Part shown: positions 16,341 through 28,492 of the stretch, in pieces
Position numbering within the stretch: the first letter of the stretch is position 1
How the letters are laid out: each line of letters starts with the position of its first letter
NCBI RefSeq assembly: GCF_041260155.1
Contig: NC_091941.1
Location: 22,200,247 to 22,264,246 of the forward strand
DNA length: 64,000 nt
DNA from: Ptychodera flava
Taxonomy: Eukaryota > Hemichordata > Enteropneusta > Ptychoderidae
Reading direction: 5' to 3'
Notes under the pieces: model-generated
The model's database searches: none
Told to the model about the DNA's origin: nothing
The model's input: the letters and a program-made list of their open reading frames with translations, nothing else
Translations under genes and position numbers: made by a program

Positions 16341-18978
16341 TCATTTACTCTTCGCCAGTTCCATTTCATTCCCCTCGCCCATCTCCGCGCTCTCTTTCTT
16401 CAGCTCCTTGGCAAGTTCAAGTTTCTGGAGAACAGGCTCAAGTAACATCAGGACAAAACTGAGGAGCAGCAAAAATCCGGAAAACATGAAGGCAGCCTTG
16501 TATCCTCCCGTTTTGTCAATGAGCGTTCCTGGTTTGGGGAGAGAATACACAAAGACAGCCTCTGTCTTGTAAAAATGTAGTGAAAACATTCATCACTTCG
16601 TTTAATGCAAGGTTTCATATAGACAACATTACACGCATTATCATGGCTACAATCTCTACTATGATGGGTGGTATCTGCAATTTTCAAAAGTCGGAACTTC
16701 GTCGTGTGCGCGCCAGACACGTTCTCGGTCCGGGAGAACTAGATTAAAAAACGCCCAAGGATCAAACCTTCAAGTGGTATTCATGCAGGCATGCTCAGTG
16801 GGCATACGTGATTACTGATACGAAACCTGAAGTTGATTGACCTTGTCTCTAGTTTGTGACTGCCAAGAGTGTGAGATTGATGCTGCCAAGGCCACGCGAA
16901 ATTTTTATACAATCAAATAGGAAACTCTGGACAGCCTCAATTAGGTACATTTTCACCGACCTATGTGTGTTAACCCTTTAAGTGCTGTAATTTTTCCCAC
17001 CAAAATTTTAGTGCAACATTTTACCAATTTAATGAATTTTTCTGTAATTGTTTTACAATTTTGAACCAAATGGTCACCATATTTCACTAGCTACAGTTTT
17101 TTATCAAAATTTCAGCAAATATCTGAAAAAAATTGACTGGAGATATTTTACAAAGGCAACAAAAATTGACTATGGCGATCAAATGTCGCAATTATCCTGT
17201 TACCAATGGTGAATACGGAGAGCATATTTATCTGTTATAAATATAATGCCAGAACTACTGTCGTCAAGCCATTTATGTCAACCGAATCAATCGTTGTTTT
17301 GAATAATTTAACTTGCGAGAAAATCAACTAATCCGCTTATCCCCAGCAGCAGCGGTTCTGCGGTAAATCATACGGTTGTTTTCGTTGCTTGTCATTCAAA
17401 GGTGAAAGTTTGTATTTTAGCCTTGTTTCGTGTCTGTTGCCAATTACTATAGTTAATCAATTTGACTTTTCTTGTTTCAGCTACCCCTGTTTAACCTTTC
17501 TATTCGTGGCCACACGTTCTTTTAAATGTTAGGGAATGAGTCGTTCAGGCCGTATCACACGCATTCAAAAGCGCACGATTCTCTGTGGACACACCAGTTC
17601 ACACTCTACCAATCTTAACAAAATTAGCCTGAGATTAAAGTACTGGCATACAGAGGGGGACTAAAAACTATCCTGTTGTACGATGAAGGAGATTATGTTT
17701 TAAGCTTATTGGAAGTTTAACTCATGTGAGAAAGATATTTTTACATTTTCTTTTTTTACCTGACACTCGTGCATTTTCATACTTTAGCAAGTAAAAGTTT
17801 GTGTTCTGTATTTTTTTATGTTACAGGGAATTGAATAAATCCTTTCGGGGAAGCGCAACAAACGTTAAAAAGCTGACTCTTCATGCTCTGAGCATACGCA
17901 ATCTTATAGTAACATGGCTATTTGGAAATGAAAACGAAAGACAAAAGCTAGAATACCTGATATCACTGGTCCAAGAAATTGACCTGATCCGATGAAGAGT
18001 TGGGACAACCCGACTCCCGACTGGAATTTCTCATCCCCGACCATTCCTCTTATCAAGATCGGGAAGAGCGATGACATTCCCGCTATACTCAAACCAGAAA
18101 ATACTGCATAAGCGACACAAGCCGCGTACGACTTGCCAAAGGGAATCAGGAAGTTGGAGACGGTGATGATCAGCAGATGTACGCAGAGAAATTTCGTTGG
18201 TGTGAGTAACCCCGCGTTGGCTAAGATCCCCTGGAGAAGTCTCCCGAGGAAGTTGACCAAACCAAAGACAGACATCAGGTAAGCCGCCATCTTGAGTGGT
18301 ATACCTCGAGACGTCGCATATGGCACCAAGAAAATGACAGAAGTGACGAACGACATTCCTGCCAGAACGCAAATCACACAAATCAAGAGGTAACGATAAG
18401 ACTTGAAAACCGAAAGATCCAAAGCTTTTGGCTTTTCATTCGTAGCACTGGCTCCAATTTTCTTGGTTCTGCCCTTCCTCTTGGTGATCGTACTGTCTTC
18501 TGATTCGGATGAATCGGACGCCGATTCAACATCCGTCGACTCAGCGTCAAGCCTTGAGACTGAATCTGCCTCAGAATCAGAACACGAGGATTCTTCGTCG
18601 GTTTCTTGTTGAGTCGGATTGAGAGGTCTGAACAAAGCCGAACCAACAAGTATATTCATAGTCATTGCCCCTAATAGAAAAAGTGAAGATCTCCAGCCGT
18701 ACTTGTTTATCATTCGATTACACAAGGGAGGAAAAATAATCGTCCCGAGGGCTACGCCCGACAATGCAATGGCATTGGCCATGATGTGTTTTTTCTTGAA
18801 GTACTGTCCGACGATACCTATACAGGGAACGAAGCCTAAACTGAAACCAAATCCTGAGAGAAAAAAAAGGAGATGTGAAATACCAGCTTATAAATGTTAA
18901 TTCGAATCAAATATAAACAACTGAAACACTCCTCTCTGTCTGTCAGTTTCTTTCTCTCAGTCTATCTCCTCTCTCTTT

Positions 18979-19055
<77 letters not shown>

Positions 19056-21967
19056 ATGAAGTTTAACGATATCTAGAAATAAAAAGGTGCATGGGCCATT
19101 TCTCGTCGAGTCTAAAGAGCGTGACGATCAGGACAGAAAATAAAGGACTGTCTGCAATTCTCAGCTGCAAGAAATGAATTTGATCTCTGCATTTTTTATT
19201 TGTATTGTGACATCACTTTGTATTTATATGCGGCGAAATCGTCAGTTTAGGTTTTACTGGTTCCTTACCTGTAAGGATACCCATAAAAACGTAGAGAAAT
19301 TTCAAGCCCGGGGCAAAGGAGCTGATAACGAGGCTCAGCGCCGACAACACTCCACCAGCCATGGCAATGGGCCGACAACCTCTTTTGTTTGCCAAGCCAG
19401 CACTTATCGGACCTGTGTAGAAAGAAAAGGGGACTGAATGATTTCGGATGCCAATAAAGGTTGAATATTGTAATGTAAGGTTTGCGTTCGCAAGAACTGT
19501 CATGATTACCGCCACATGATAATGGCGGTAACATTCTAGAACAAACATAAATAGAAAACAAGGGCATATTCGGCATAAGGTATGACTACATAGATCCGTA
19601 AATGGCCAGTAAAAGATCAACAATCCCTTATTTTGGTGTCAAACGAATAATAATAAGTCATAATTTCGAATAGCGGTACTGTGCACTTTTTTCATTGCTT
19701 GCTGTTATATCGTGCCGAGCCCAGTACTAGCGCGCCCTCAACAGGTGGAACTCGCCAAAAACCATGACGTCATGGTACAATAGCTCACTTAGACGCCTTT
19801 ACACTTGGTTCCCCTCGAAGTCGGTGAAGTTTTAAAAAATACAAAATAAAATCATTTGTAATATCTCTTGTGTCTCTCCTATTTCATACAAACCTGCTTG
19901 GAATTTGGTAGCCCAGGCCAGGTTTTCGTAGAGATTGAACCACAGTCACAGTCTTCTAAACTTCTGCACTAAGCCACAGTCCCTCCACCAAATTTTGTGG
20001 AGGGACCGTGACTAAGCTTACGCCTAGGCGTACCGTAGACGTTAGACTTGGTTCAAGTCTGTGATTTGCGAATGTTTGAGTGGAGTGAACGCAATAGTTG
20101 TATTTCGCTTTCATGTGAAACGCGCGCGTGACTTGAGTGGACGCTGTACATGGGAGTTTCACCCGGCAGAAACTAACTCACTATACTGCGCAGACTCAAG
20201 GGTAATGCATTCAATGGCTGGGAAAACCTGGCCTGGGCTACCAAATTCCGAATAGGTTTGTACGAATAGGAGAGACACAAGAGAAACTATTATAAATGTT
20301 TTTTTTTAATTCACCGACTTGAACCAAGTCTACATAGACGTGTGTATAGATACGCTTGCGTATCTACACACGTCTATATGATTCAGGGCTCGAAATTAGC
20401 GGTAGTCCCGCGTCCATAGACTACCAACTTTTCCCTGGGGCTACCAAAACGAATGAAATGGTGGCCCACACGGACTACCAAAACTTGGGACATGAAATTA
20501 CTTAGTGGGCGACATGATTTTTATCGCTGTGAGATGACCGACGCTCATACAGTCAACCCAGCTGGACACAGAAAGGACGTCGACTTTGTTGCGACAAACT
20601 TTCAATAAAATATCATTATCTGAACTGATGTACTTGGATAACAGGCTCGGGAAATGATGGCCAATGAAAATTCATTTTCATAGTTATCTAATCACAATTT
20701 ATCAATCACAATTAAACACAAAATTATTCAAACTGCAAAGAAAAAGCTGTCGGGCCATCCATAAATTTCGCTTTCCTAAGTGTACGAGATCATCCAAAGA
20801 TATGGTGGGGAAATTTAGTCAAAATTGCCACGAAAGTATTAGGAACATGACTGTACCAAGTTGCCATCCTGAAATTCATAGCCAATCTATTTTTAGCCAT
20901 GTTATGTTTACACATGCTGAGTGAAAAGTCGTTGTCATTGCGAACATCAAAATTTGCATATAAGCTCTGCGTATGTGTGAATAGGTCGTCAAACTTTGAG
21001 GCGTCACCGTTGTCCACTGCACATGCTATACCGTTCTCCTAATGCTATGATCTGCAGGTATTGATGTCGAATGACTAGAAAATTCACTTACTGGATAGAA
21101 TCATGCAAAATAAATCGTTCATTTTCTAGATATAAATAAAAATATCCTTTACAAAAAAACCCCTCTCCATTCATGCATGGGCTACCAAACCTCAGGTTCG
21201 GCTGATTTTAGTACTCAAGATTTTCACCCCAGCAGCGTACTTTGACTACTATTGATATGCTAATAAGACGTCGTGCGTTCGAATGTGTATAGCGTGACGG
21301 CCGGTCAGGGTAAAAATCTTGAGTACTCCTTGGAAAATCAGCCGAATCACGTAAACGAACCAGAGATTTTATTCACAAAAGGAGTTAGGGAATGAGCAAT
21401 AATCAGAGTTCAGGCAGGTATTGGTCATTTTATTGAATTAAACTCACTTTGGTTTATTTTGCCGTTCAAAGTTCCGACACAAGTGGTCAGTGTCGTCGTA
21501 ATGGACCCATTTTCGCCGCCAGTTGGCCCGCAGCTATCCGTGGCGGGGTTGACCTTTTGATTATCAGCATGCGACGCACGCTACCCGCAGACAGATAGCT
21601 GCGTTTCCACAGCTATATATTCCCCTGTTTACAGCTATGACCTCGCGACAACCGTATCTTGACCGTGGATGGACCTCTCCTGCCTTTCAGTCATTGGTGA
21701 ACGCAGTTTTTCATATCAAAATCGACATCGTGTCACCAACTATTGATATCAATACTCACTCATGAAGAAAACCATACTGAACATAAGGGCTCCAATGAGG
21801 GACACTGACTTGGCGCTGGCTTGAAAGTAGTCACGAAACTCCACATAGAACACACCGAACGACTGCGGCAGCCCATTGGTGAAGAACAATGTGATGAAGG
21901 CACCGGCGGTAACGGCCCAACCCCAGCCTCCGTCGGGAGGAGGATTTGGTGGTCTGCCAGCGGCCAT
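16341..21967 (-). CDS. MCT/SLC16-like transporter A (type 1), four coding exons
   Basis: Predicted 478-aa major facilitator transporter of the plasma membrane, monocarboxylate-transporter family; the substrate cannot be told from sequence. Coding exons are 21,967-21,760, 19,412-19,269, 18,853-17,957 and 16,528-16,341. All have GT-AG borders and phase-1 junctions, and together give an open frame. Residues 12-17 are DGGWGW, the family signature before helix 1. Exon 3 has YFKKKH and a glycine-rich helix 5, then a long Ser/Asp/Glu-rich cytoplasmic loop at about residues 201-241, a typical place for the central MCT loop. Helix 8 reads NFLGR (Asn318, Arg322). Compared with human MCT1, the helix-1 Lys38 is Gln35 and Asp302 is Asn318, while Arg306 is kept. 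The exon-1 acceptor is at 22,005, and a 5' non-coding exon lies near 25.9 kb. The introns do not align with those of B-D. Confidence 0.85.
18966..19052. repeat. CT microsatellite in A intron 2
   Basis: Pure CT after a short C-rich lead, between exons 2 and 3 of gene A. Genes C and D have CT runs in the same intron, close to exon 3. Confidence 0.95.
19801..20330. mobile_element. Inverted-repeat element in A intron 1
   Basis: Arms of about 110 bp at 19,820-19,927 and 20,219-20,320 are inverted copies sharing GTAGCCCAGGCCAGGTTTTC-like and CTTGTGTCTCTCCTA blocks. An inner hairpin lies at about 19,976-20,011. No transposase frame is present, so this is probably a non-autonomous DNA element. I could not fix a target-site duplication. 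Confidence 0.65.
20334..20378. repeat. Short perfect hairpin
   Basis: Inverted arms around GTATCTACACACGTCTAT are separated by a 4-base loop. It lies between two mobile-element remnants in A intron 1. Confidence 0.8.
20384..21196. mobile_element. Element remnant with CAGGGCTCGAAATTA terminus
   Basis: The terminus CAGGGCTCGAAATTAGC at 20,384 is followed by repeated CTACCA/GGTAGCCC motifs. An inverted related stretch (TGGTAGCCCATGCAT region) lies at about 21,060-21,190. The same terminus and interior occur inverted at 33,060-33,250. A CAG-beginning end is compatible with hAT elements, but no transposase or 8-bp duplication was found. Confidence 0.45.
21198..21346. repeat. Hairpin MITE-like repeat
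   Basis: The left arm (TTCGGCTGATTTT plus GTACTCAAGATTTT) and right arm (AAAATCTTGAGTACTC plus AAAATCAGCCGAA) are inverted copies around a loop of about 75 bp. It lies in A intron 1. Confidence 0.65.
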
Positions 21968-22240
21968 GTTTTCTTAGTGTTACTGTGTCACTGGGTCACT
22001 TATATCTAAAAAAGAAAAACGTATCAGATTAAATTTCCATTGTCGTGTAAACAGATCATAAACAGAGATGGGAGATATAAAATGTTGGCGTGTCGAAACA
22101 CCCTGCGTGGAGTACAAAGTCTTTGCAGGGAACAATTCCACACTATTCATGACACAATGAATGTTCCTCTTCTGTCTGATAATAGAAGATACATAAGGTG
22201 TATGGCGTTGAATGCCTGCCAAAATTAAGCTATGACATTT

Positions 22241-22450
22241 GTAATTACGACATGCCTTTCGCAATTACGACATGCCATGATGAGATGCAAAATGCGAATA
22301 TTTGACATGCAGACTTGACATTCGTAATTACGACATGCCATGATGAGGTACAAAATGCGAATATTTGGACATGCAGACTTGACATTCTTAATTACGACAT
22401 GCCATGATGAGGTACAAAATGCGAAAATTTGGACATGCGGACTTGACATT
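22241..22450. repeat. 64-bp tandem repeats, left set
   Basis: About three units of 64 bp, each containing GACATGCCATGATGAGGTAC and AAAATGCGAAT. They are inverted relative to the set at 23,390-23,830. They form the subterminal part of the surrounding element. Confidence 0.85.
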
Positions 22451-22545
22451 CTTACATGAAGAATGCGAGAATTTAATTGCTATGGGGACATTCAATGCGA
22501 AGTTGCATTTGATCATGCGCAATGAAGACCCGCGATGCAACATGC

Positions 22546-23119
22546 AGACATGCCATTATGCGATGCAAAATGCGGACATGCCATTATGTGATGCAAAATG
22601 CAGACATGCCATTATGCGATGCAAAATGCAGACATGCCATTATGCGATGCGAAATGCGGACATGCCATTATGCGATGCAAAATGCAGACATGCCATTATG
22701 CGATGCGAAATGCGGACATGCCATTATGCGATGCGAAATGCGGACATGCCATTATGCGATGCGAAATGCGGACATGCCATTATGCGATGCGAAATGCGGA
22801 CATGCCATTATGCGATGCGGAATGCGGACATGCCATTATGCGATGCGAAATGCGGACATGCCATTATGCGATGCGAAATGCACACATGCCATTATGCGAT
22901 GCGAAATGCGGACATGCCATTATGCGATGCAAAATGCAGACATGCCATTATGCGATGCGAAATGCAGACATGCCATTATGCGATGCGAAATGCAGACATG
23001 CCATTATGCGATGCGAAATGCAGACATGCCATTATGCGATGCGAAATGCTGACATGCCATTATGCGATGCAAAATGCAGACATGCCATTATGCGATGCGA
23101 AATGCAGACATGCCATTAT
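22546..23119. repeat. 28-bp minisatellite, about 20.5 units
   Basis: Tandem copies of a 28-bp unit starting GACATGCCATTATGCGATGC, with few substitutions (mainly GCAAAATGC versus GCGAAATGC). The unit matches the first 28 bp of the flanking 64-bp unit. Since 28 is not a multiple of 3, all three plus frames stay open (up to 300 codons); they are not genes. The array is followed by a hairpin, TGTACTTGGGC and its inverted copy, at about 23,120-23,146. Confidence 0.95.
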
Positions 23120-23389
23120 TGTACTTGGGCCTCAGCCCAAGTACATTTGTTTTCATTCCGTGGGAAAAAACTCTGTAAGGTATAACCATTTCTGGCTGAG
23201 ACCAGGGAGGGCAAAATGTCTTGGCTTCATCTTTCTTGGCATAATAAATGGCGTAATGATGTTAACTGAATGGAAGTGTTGCTCCCAGCCAGTCTTGAAT
23301 AAGTGAGATGTGAATATTAATGCTTCTCTATCTGAGTTTGTGCCACAAAATCTTCTGAATATAATCAAAATGTGCATCGAAATGCAACA

Positions 23390-23830
23390 ATCCAAATTTT
23401 CGCATTTTGTACCTCATCATGGCATTTCGTAATTATGGATGTCAAGTCCGCATGTCCAAATTTTCGCATTTTGTACCTCATCATGGCATGTCGTAATTAT
23501 GGATGTCAAGTCCGCATGTCCAAATTTTCGCATTTTGTACCTCATCATGGCATTTCGTAATTATGAATGTCAAGTCTGCATGTCCAAATATTCGCATTTT
23601 GTACCTCATCATGGCATGTCGTAATTATGAATGTCAAGTCGGCATGTCCAAATATTCGCATTTTGTACCTCATCATGGCATGTCGTAATTATGAATGTCA
23701 AGTCTGCATGTCCAAATTTTCGCATTTTGTACCTCATCATGGCATGTCGTAATTACGAATGTCAAGTCTGCATGTCAAATATTCGCATTTTGCATCTCAT
23801 CATGGCATTTCGTAATTGCGAAAGGCATGT
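23390..23830. repeat. 64-bp tandem repeats, right set (inverted)
   Basis: About seven units of 64 bp, inverted relative to the left set, with small differences between units. Overlapping open frames every 64 bp are artefacts of the repeat. Confidence 0.9.
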
Positions 23831-24620
23831 CGTAATTACAAATGTCATAGCTTAATTTTGGCAGGCATTCAACGCCATATAAGGTGGCTAGTATTGCAGA
23901 ACTAAAGAGGCACCTCCAGTCTGTGCGCTCATAAACCGTGTTCAGGTCATTCAAATAAGAAACTACATACATATCTAGCCGGCGATAATCTACTCGCTCT
24001 TGTTTTACTTTTGAAGGCTTATCGTACACCGTGTATCTGCCAGTGCTTGTGTACTTTATGAAGTGTAGGTGACAATATCACCAACATCCGTATTACGTGA
24101 CTTTCAGGTTTGGCACTGCAGATAAGCACGTGACGCTGACAAAGTACAGTATAAGGTTTGCGACGTCGCACGAGTTAAAACGTGTATTACTTGAAGCTAT
24201 TGAAACGCGCGCAAAGTTCAACCAATGCCGACAACGATTAAACCCGATGTTATCTATGCAGTTGATTGACGAGGACTTACCGCGGCTACAGACATGGCCA
24301 TGGAAACGCGGTTCTTAGTATAAGAACCACAGCTATTGTGTGAAATATAACGGCAGTCAGGATCATGGCAACTAAATGTGTAAGTGGCCACCATTATGAC
24401 CCCGTCAGACGATGTACAGAGGTGAAACTCATCTCGACATCACGTGACGCGTATAGTGTAAACAATGAGGTTAGACTGTATTTTTCATCTTGTTCTTTCG
24501 GTAATGGTAAAAATGCAATATAGGACTATTATCCTAAGTAAGGCGTAAGTATGGAATTATCAATTATTTCAACTTCGCTGGCAAAGGGTGTTTCCCCGGG
24601 CAGTCGCCCTCGCCTGTTTC

Positions 24621-24976
24621 TTAAGGTGGTATGGGCCTCGAAAATGACTTAAACTTTTGCTCAAACTTTCCTGAATGAAACTTTCGACCATTCTCTTACA
24701 AAATCATCAATAAAGATCGAGGGTCATCGTGCAAAGTTTGGAACTAGCGAAACAAAATACCGAACATTTTGCGATATTTGAAATTCAAAATGGCCGCCAT
24801 TCCTGTGTTAACTCTAAGGGAGAAAAACTAAATTTTGGATTTTTAAAAAACTAAGCCAATAAAAGTTTTTCTTTCTCTAGGAGCTTTAAAATGAGCCCCC
24901 AAAAGTGGTAGATCAGAAAATAATTGTAGAAATTTGGGAGTCCGACTATCTGTCCCCGAGGCGCGTTCTACCTTAA
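24621..24976 (+). mobile_element. TTAA-ended MITE, copy 3
   Basis: TTAAGGTGGTATGGGCCTCG at the left and CGTTCTACCTTAA at the right frame a core with AAAATGGCCGCCATTCCTGT. No coding capacity. It lies in the 5' intron of gene A. Confidence 0.8.
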
Positions 24977-25892
24977 AGAGACTATGCTAAGGCGACGGAC
25001 CGGGTGATACAGTTATTTGTTACGGTCATAATGTTGCCAGTGTTCAGTTCATACGCAAAATGAGAGAATGTTCAACAGTATTACCAAAGATAAGAAGATA
25101 TCCATACTCACAAAATACAATGATATAAAGTTAATCGGCATGTCGATGAAAAATTGACAAAACTAACAAAAAGCAGACCACATTATAGCTGAACTAATTG
25201 AAACTAACAAGAATGTTAGCCAGAGTTATGCATATTTTGAAGAAAGTAACTGGAGAAAACACAAGGTTCTTGATACTGGGGTCAGAGCATGAGATCATCT
25301 GTTTTTGTCTTGGGAGTTCCTTAGCTCGTGACTCTTTATTTCATTGCGTATTCAAGTTACATTCTGACTGTTTTGAATCTGCGCTAAAAGTATACTTTTT
25401 AACATATAGGCCTACAACAGTTTAATCTTGGCGATAATGCTTAGAGCTTGCTTGTCCATGCATGATCACTCCGTGTTGGTTATACGAAATTTCGCTGTCT
25501 CGTTTTGTGCGCCACAGTCAACCTTACACCCATTTAGACTTTATCCCCACTTGCTGAGCCCATTTCCGAAATAAATATTATTATTATCATGATTTTTTTT
25601 ATGATGACACGAGTACACACTTGAAACGAGCGGCTATGAGTTTAAATGAGATATGGCGGCCCTAAAGCTCGTATCCGACAATTCTATATTTTTGGTTTGT
25701 TGAGAAAATCAAATATGGATGTACTTAGGGTGACAGACAGAAATGTTGCCACGATTATTTCAACGTTTGTCCACCCCCTCCTCCAAGCGTCTCTCCATAC
25801 CACCCTCGCGAAAACACCTTATGGGCTTAAAAACTTGAAATACTGCACTGTTTTGGATATGAGTTATTTACCATGAGGTTACCGTTACTTAC

Positions 25893-25975
25893 CTTGAGGT
25901 CGCTAAAGGCGCCGCCGGTTTGCAGACATGACAACGAAAGAAGCCCGTTTCCGACAGATGGGTATTAATATCGAG
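25893..25975 (-). other. Conserved 5' non-coding exon of gene A
   Basis: The minus-strand sequence ends in CTCAAG then GTAAGT (donor at 25,892). It is similar over about 80 bp to sequences at 36,534-36,615 (B) and 45,697-45,765 (C), which also end in an AAG|GTA-type donor. Each lies upstream of a coding exon 1 that has a conserved AG acceptor about 38 bp before its ATG. The 5' limit (transcription start) is unknown. Confidence 0.55.
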
Positions 25976-26512
25976 GAAGGGTCACACTGGGAGATAACGC
26001 AGCTTTGGCTCTTCAATGCTGGCAGTCTGAAGGTCGATCGATCAACGGGTAGATAAAAAGAAGGATGAAAACGATATGCGAACCCCGCTACATCGAATGA
26101 CCCTGTGTACTTCAAAGAGTCATGCTTCACCATGACCCAATGGGTTGGTTGATCGACTAATGATATGAACAGGTCGTCGAAAAGTATATCGAGGGAATCT
26201 GTGCAGGACAAAAGTTAACTTTTTCGTTTGGTTAAATTTGTTGATGTATCGAGTCATTTTGTTACCAAAAGAATATGTCTTCATCGGTCAGCACACAGTT
26301 AAGCGCGACATTTGCACAATAAGGCTGCTGTTTATTTAATTATGCATGTCAGAGAAAAGTTCTTTGGTGTTAAAAGGTCACTGAATTTATCAAAAAACAA
26401 AGTATAGTTTAGTCATCCATTTTCATCAACTTTAACACGTAAGTACCTCAACAACAATCAGTTTAATGAAGCATTAGCCAAAGTCCGATGAGGTGAAGCT
26501 GACCCCATATTT

Positions 26513-26514
<2 letters not shown>

Positions 26515-26577
<63 letters not shown>
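26515..26577. repeat. CT microsatellite
   Basis: A pure CT run of about 63 bp between the A leader exon and remnant G. Confidence 0.96.
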
Positions 26578-26580
<3 letters not shown>

Positions 26581-27689
26581 CCCCACTGTACTGTCTTGTA
26601 GTATTGCGACAAAAACAGTTCCTGCCACGTATTCATCCAACGGGATATTGACTCAGCTCGACATTTTGACAAAAGAGCAGGAATGACCAACCTTCTTGGT
26701 TGACCCACGCTCGTCAGCCTACCACACTAAACAGTGTTAGGTCGATAAATAGTTATGCTCTCTGAATTTAAACGTAGATAGAAGACGTTTGATACTCTCG
26801 ATAGGCGATACGCATCGCTCGATAATTTGAGAAGCATAGGTGAAGTAGCGATCGAAGTTACAACTGACAACGTAGCACCTGCTCACAAACACCTGGTGCG
26901 CGGTGCAGACAGTCATATCGTAGAGTCCAATGTATCACCTCGAAGTATAAAGTTGCTGCACTAAATTGTTGAAGGGTGGGTTAGGGATTATTTACCTGAA
27001 AGGGAGGGACACAGAGCCGGGTGTACGTATGGGACACAATGAAAAACAGGCTGCTCTCGGCAAGAACATTACAAATTGATGAGGAAAACGTACCTTATTG
27101 TTCAGGCTTTGCAGTTATAGAAATTTCCGACTAGAGAACTTGAAAACACACTGCGTGTATGTAGATATATCATTAGCACAACTTACTTTAATTCCATTAG
27201 GAGGAGTGCAGTTGAGTCAAATCACTCACATATGCTTGCAGACAAAAAATAAAAATAAATGAATAGAAATGGATCATGTATAGGCATTAACAAATAGATT
27301 ACAAGGTGTTTTATAAGATTTGTCAAATCTGTATAAAAAGATGTACAAATACTGAGGTTGAAAGTTAAAAGTCTCTATGTGTGGGAAAAGGGAAGAGCTA
27401 AACTGTCAATAGTACAAGGAAAGTATATAAAATAATGAAAGTTATCAACAGTGAATAAAATCTATGTTCTTAAAATGAAACTACAAATTAATACAAAACG
27501 TTCCTAATTTCGGACAAAAGTTGCCGTCAAATTAAAAGGTCAGTGATGGGTTGGAGAACACCTATAACTGATCGAATCATAATTAACTGTACAAATTTAC
27601 TGATTAATGTGCCGAGATATACTAACTGGCCAGTCCGTCTTCATAGAGTTAAAGCACAGACAGTAGTACTCTCTACGGTTTACGGTTAA

Positions 27690-28060
27690 AGTAAATATGC
27701 CAAGTAACTGCCATGCTGACGTTAGTACACATTTGCTGAAGATCCCATGCATCACTGCGTCACAAAGAAAAAACCCTAGGCTATCCCTCCCAATTAATAT
27801 TTTGCCAGGGCATGGCAAGAGGGACCGACACGATCGAGCGGGAAGAAATGCTGTGCGCGAAGAAGTACAGAAGCAGGGTGCATCTCTCGCGTTTGGGTTC
27901 AAAAGGTATTGTGGACCGAGGGAAGTTCCCCATAGTGCAATTTGTATCAAAGTGATGTGAGAGCCGTCGTTGGTGGCGCTGTTCCTCTCGACGGATCACA
28001 CACCGTAACTGAAGACAGAAGAGGATAGAAAGCAATGGGATTCTAGGATCTAGGGGTGAT
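27690..28060 (-). pseudogene. Type-2 MCT-like remnant G
   Basis: Decayed coding DNA related to remnant F. Matching pieces are LLYFFAHS versus ALYFFSHN, VMHGIFSKCVLT versus SIHGIFKCCVTN, and CVIRREEQRHQRRLSHHF versus CVIRQDKQRHQRWLSHNF. The last pair may mark an exon in another frame. The matches fall in different reading frames and no complete exon survives. Its place, 3' of gene B, parallels F after C and E after D. It is a fragment of a duplicated unit and not a functional gene. Confidence 0.6.
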
Positions 28061-28439
28061 TGCCAAGGCAATGCTCATCATGTATGCCGCACTAACAGTC
28101 AAGGACGGGCATCCATCTCTTATATCACTGCAGCCAAGAGTTGACAAAGAAACGTGAATTCAGAATCAATCTTCGGATGTTTAGATTTCCTGACAAAGGC
28201 TGAATTTCCTGGTGCCATGCTTTTAAGTTTGCCTACATAAAGGAATCTTCAATTGTGAACCGTCTCCAAACAATGAAGAGTTTTGTCTTTTTCGCCTCTT
28301 TACCCGTACATTGACCTACAAAATCTATTAATTGACATTTCAAGCCCAGGTACACTTAGTAACTTGCAGCCGTAGCGAGCGGAGTAGCTATAACAGAACC
28401 GACCGATCAAATATATATTTCTTTGATACCATAAATAAA

Positions 28440-28492
28440 ATATTGTCATTATTTATTTGTTTATTTATTTATTTATCTATTTAGCTATTCAA
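28440..28492. repeat. ATTT-type simple repeat
   Basis: ATTT/ATCT-rich stretch. The equivalent stretch 3' of gene C lies at 39,440-39,545. The flanking DNA (28,620-29,160 and 39,680-40,200) also aligns, so the simple repeat is part of the duplicated unit. Confidence 0.7.

Larger units (their letters stand above)
22201..23879. mobile_element. 1.68-kb inverted-repeat DNA element with internal satellite, in the A 5' intron
   Basis: Both ends begin TATGGCGTTGAATGCC. The terminal inverted repeats are nearly identical over more than 100 bp; I see one mismatch. The direct repeat TAAGGTG occurs at 22,194-22,200 and 23,880-23,886, exactly abutting both ends, as expected of a target-site duplication. 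Inside are 64-bp tandem repeats in opposite orientations near each end and a 28-bp array in the middle. There is no transposase-like frame, so the element is non-autonomous. It lies between the non-coding first exon and coding exon 1 of gene A. Confidence 0.9.

Noticed and set aside
22404..23306. Cys/His-rich 300-codon open frame (MPLCDAKC repeats)
   Set aside because: The 28-bp repeat lacks stops in all three frames, so three overlapping frames are open. This is a repeat artefact.
23390..23830. CRISPR-like regular repeats
   Set aside because: Units of 64 bp are directly tandem without variable spacers, in an animal genome, inside a transposon.
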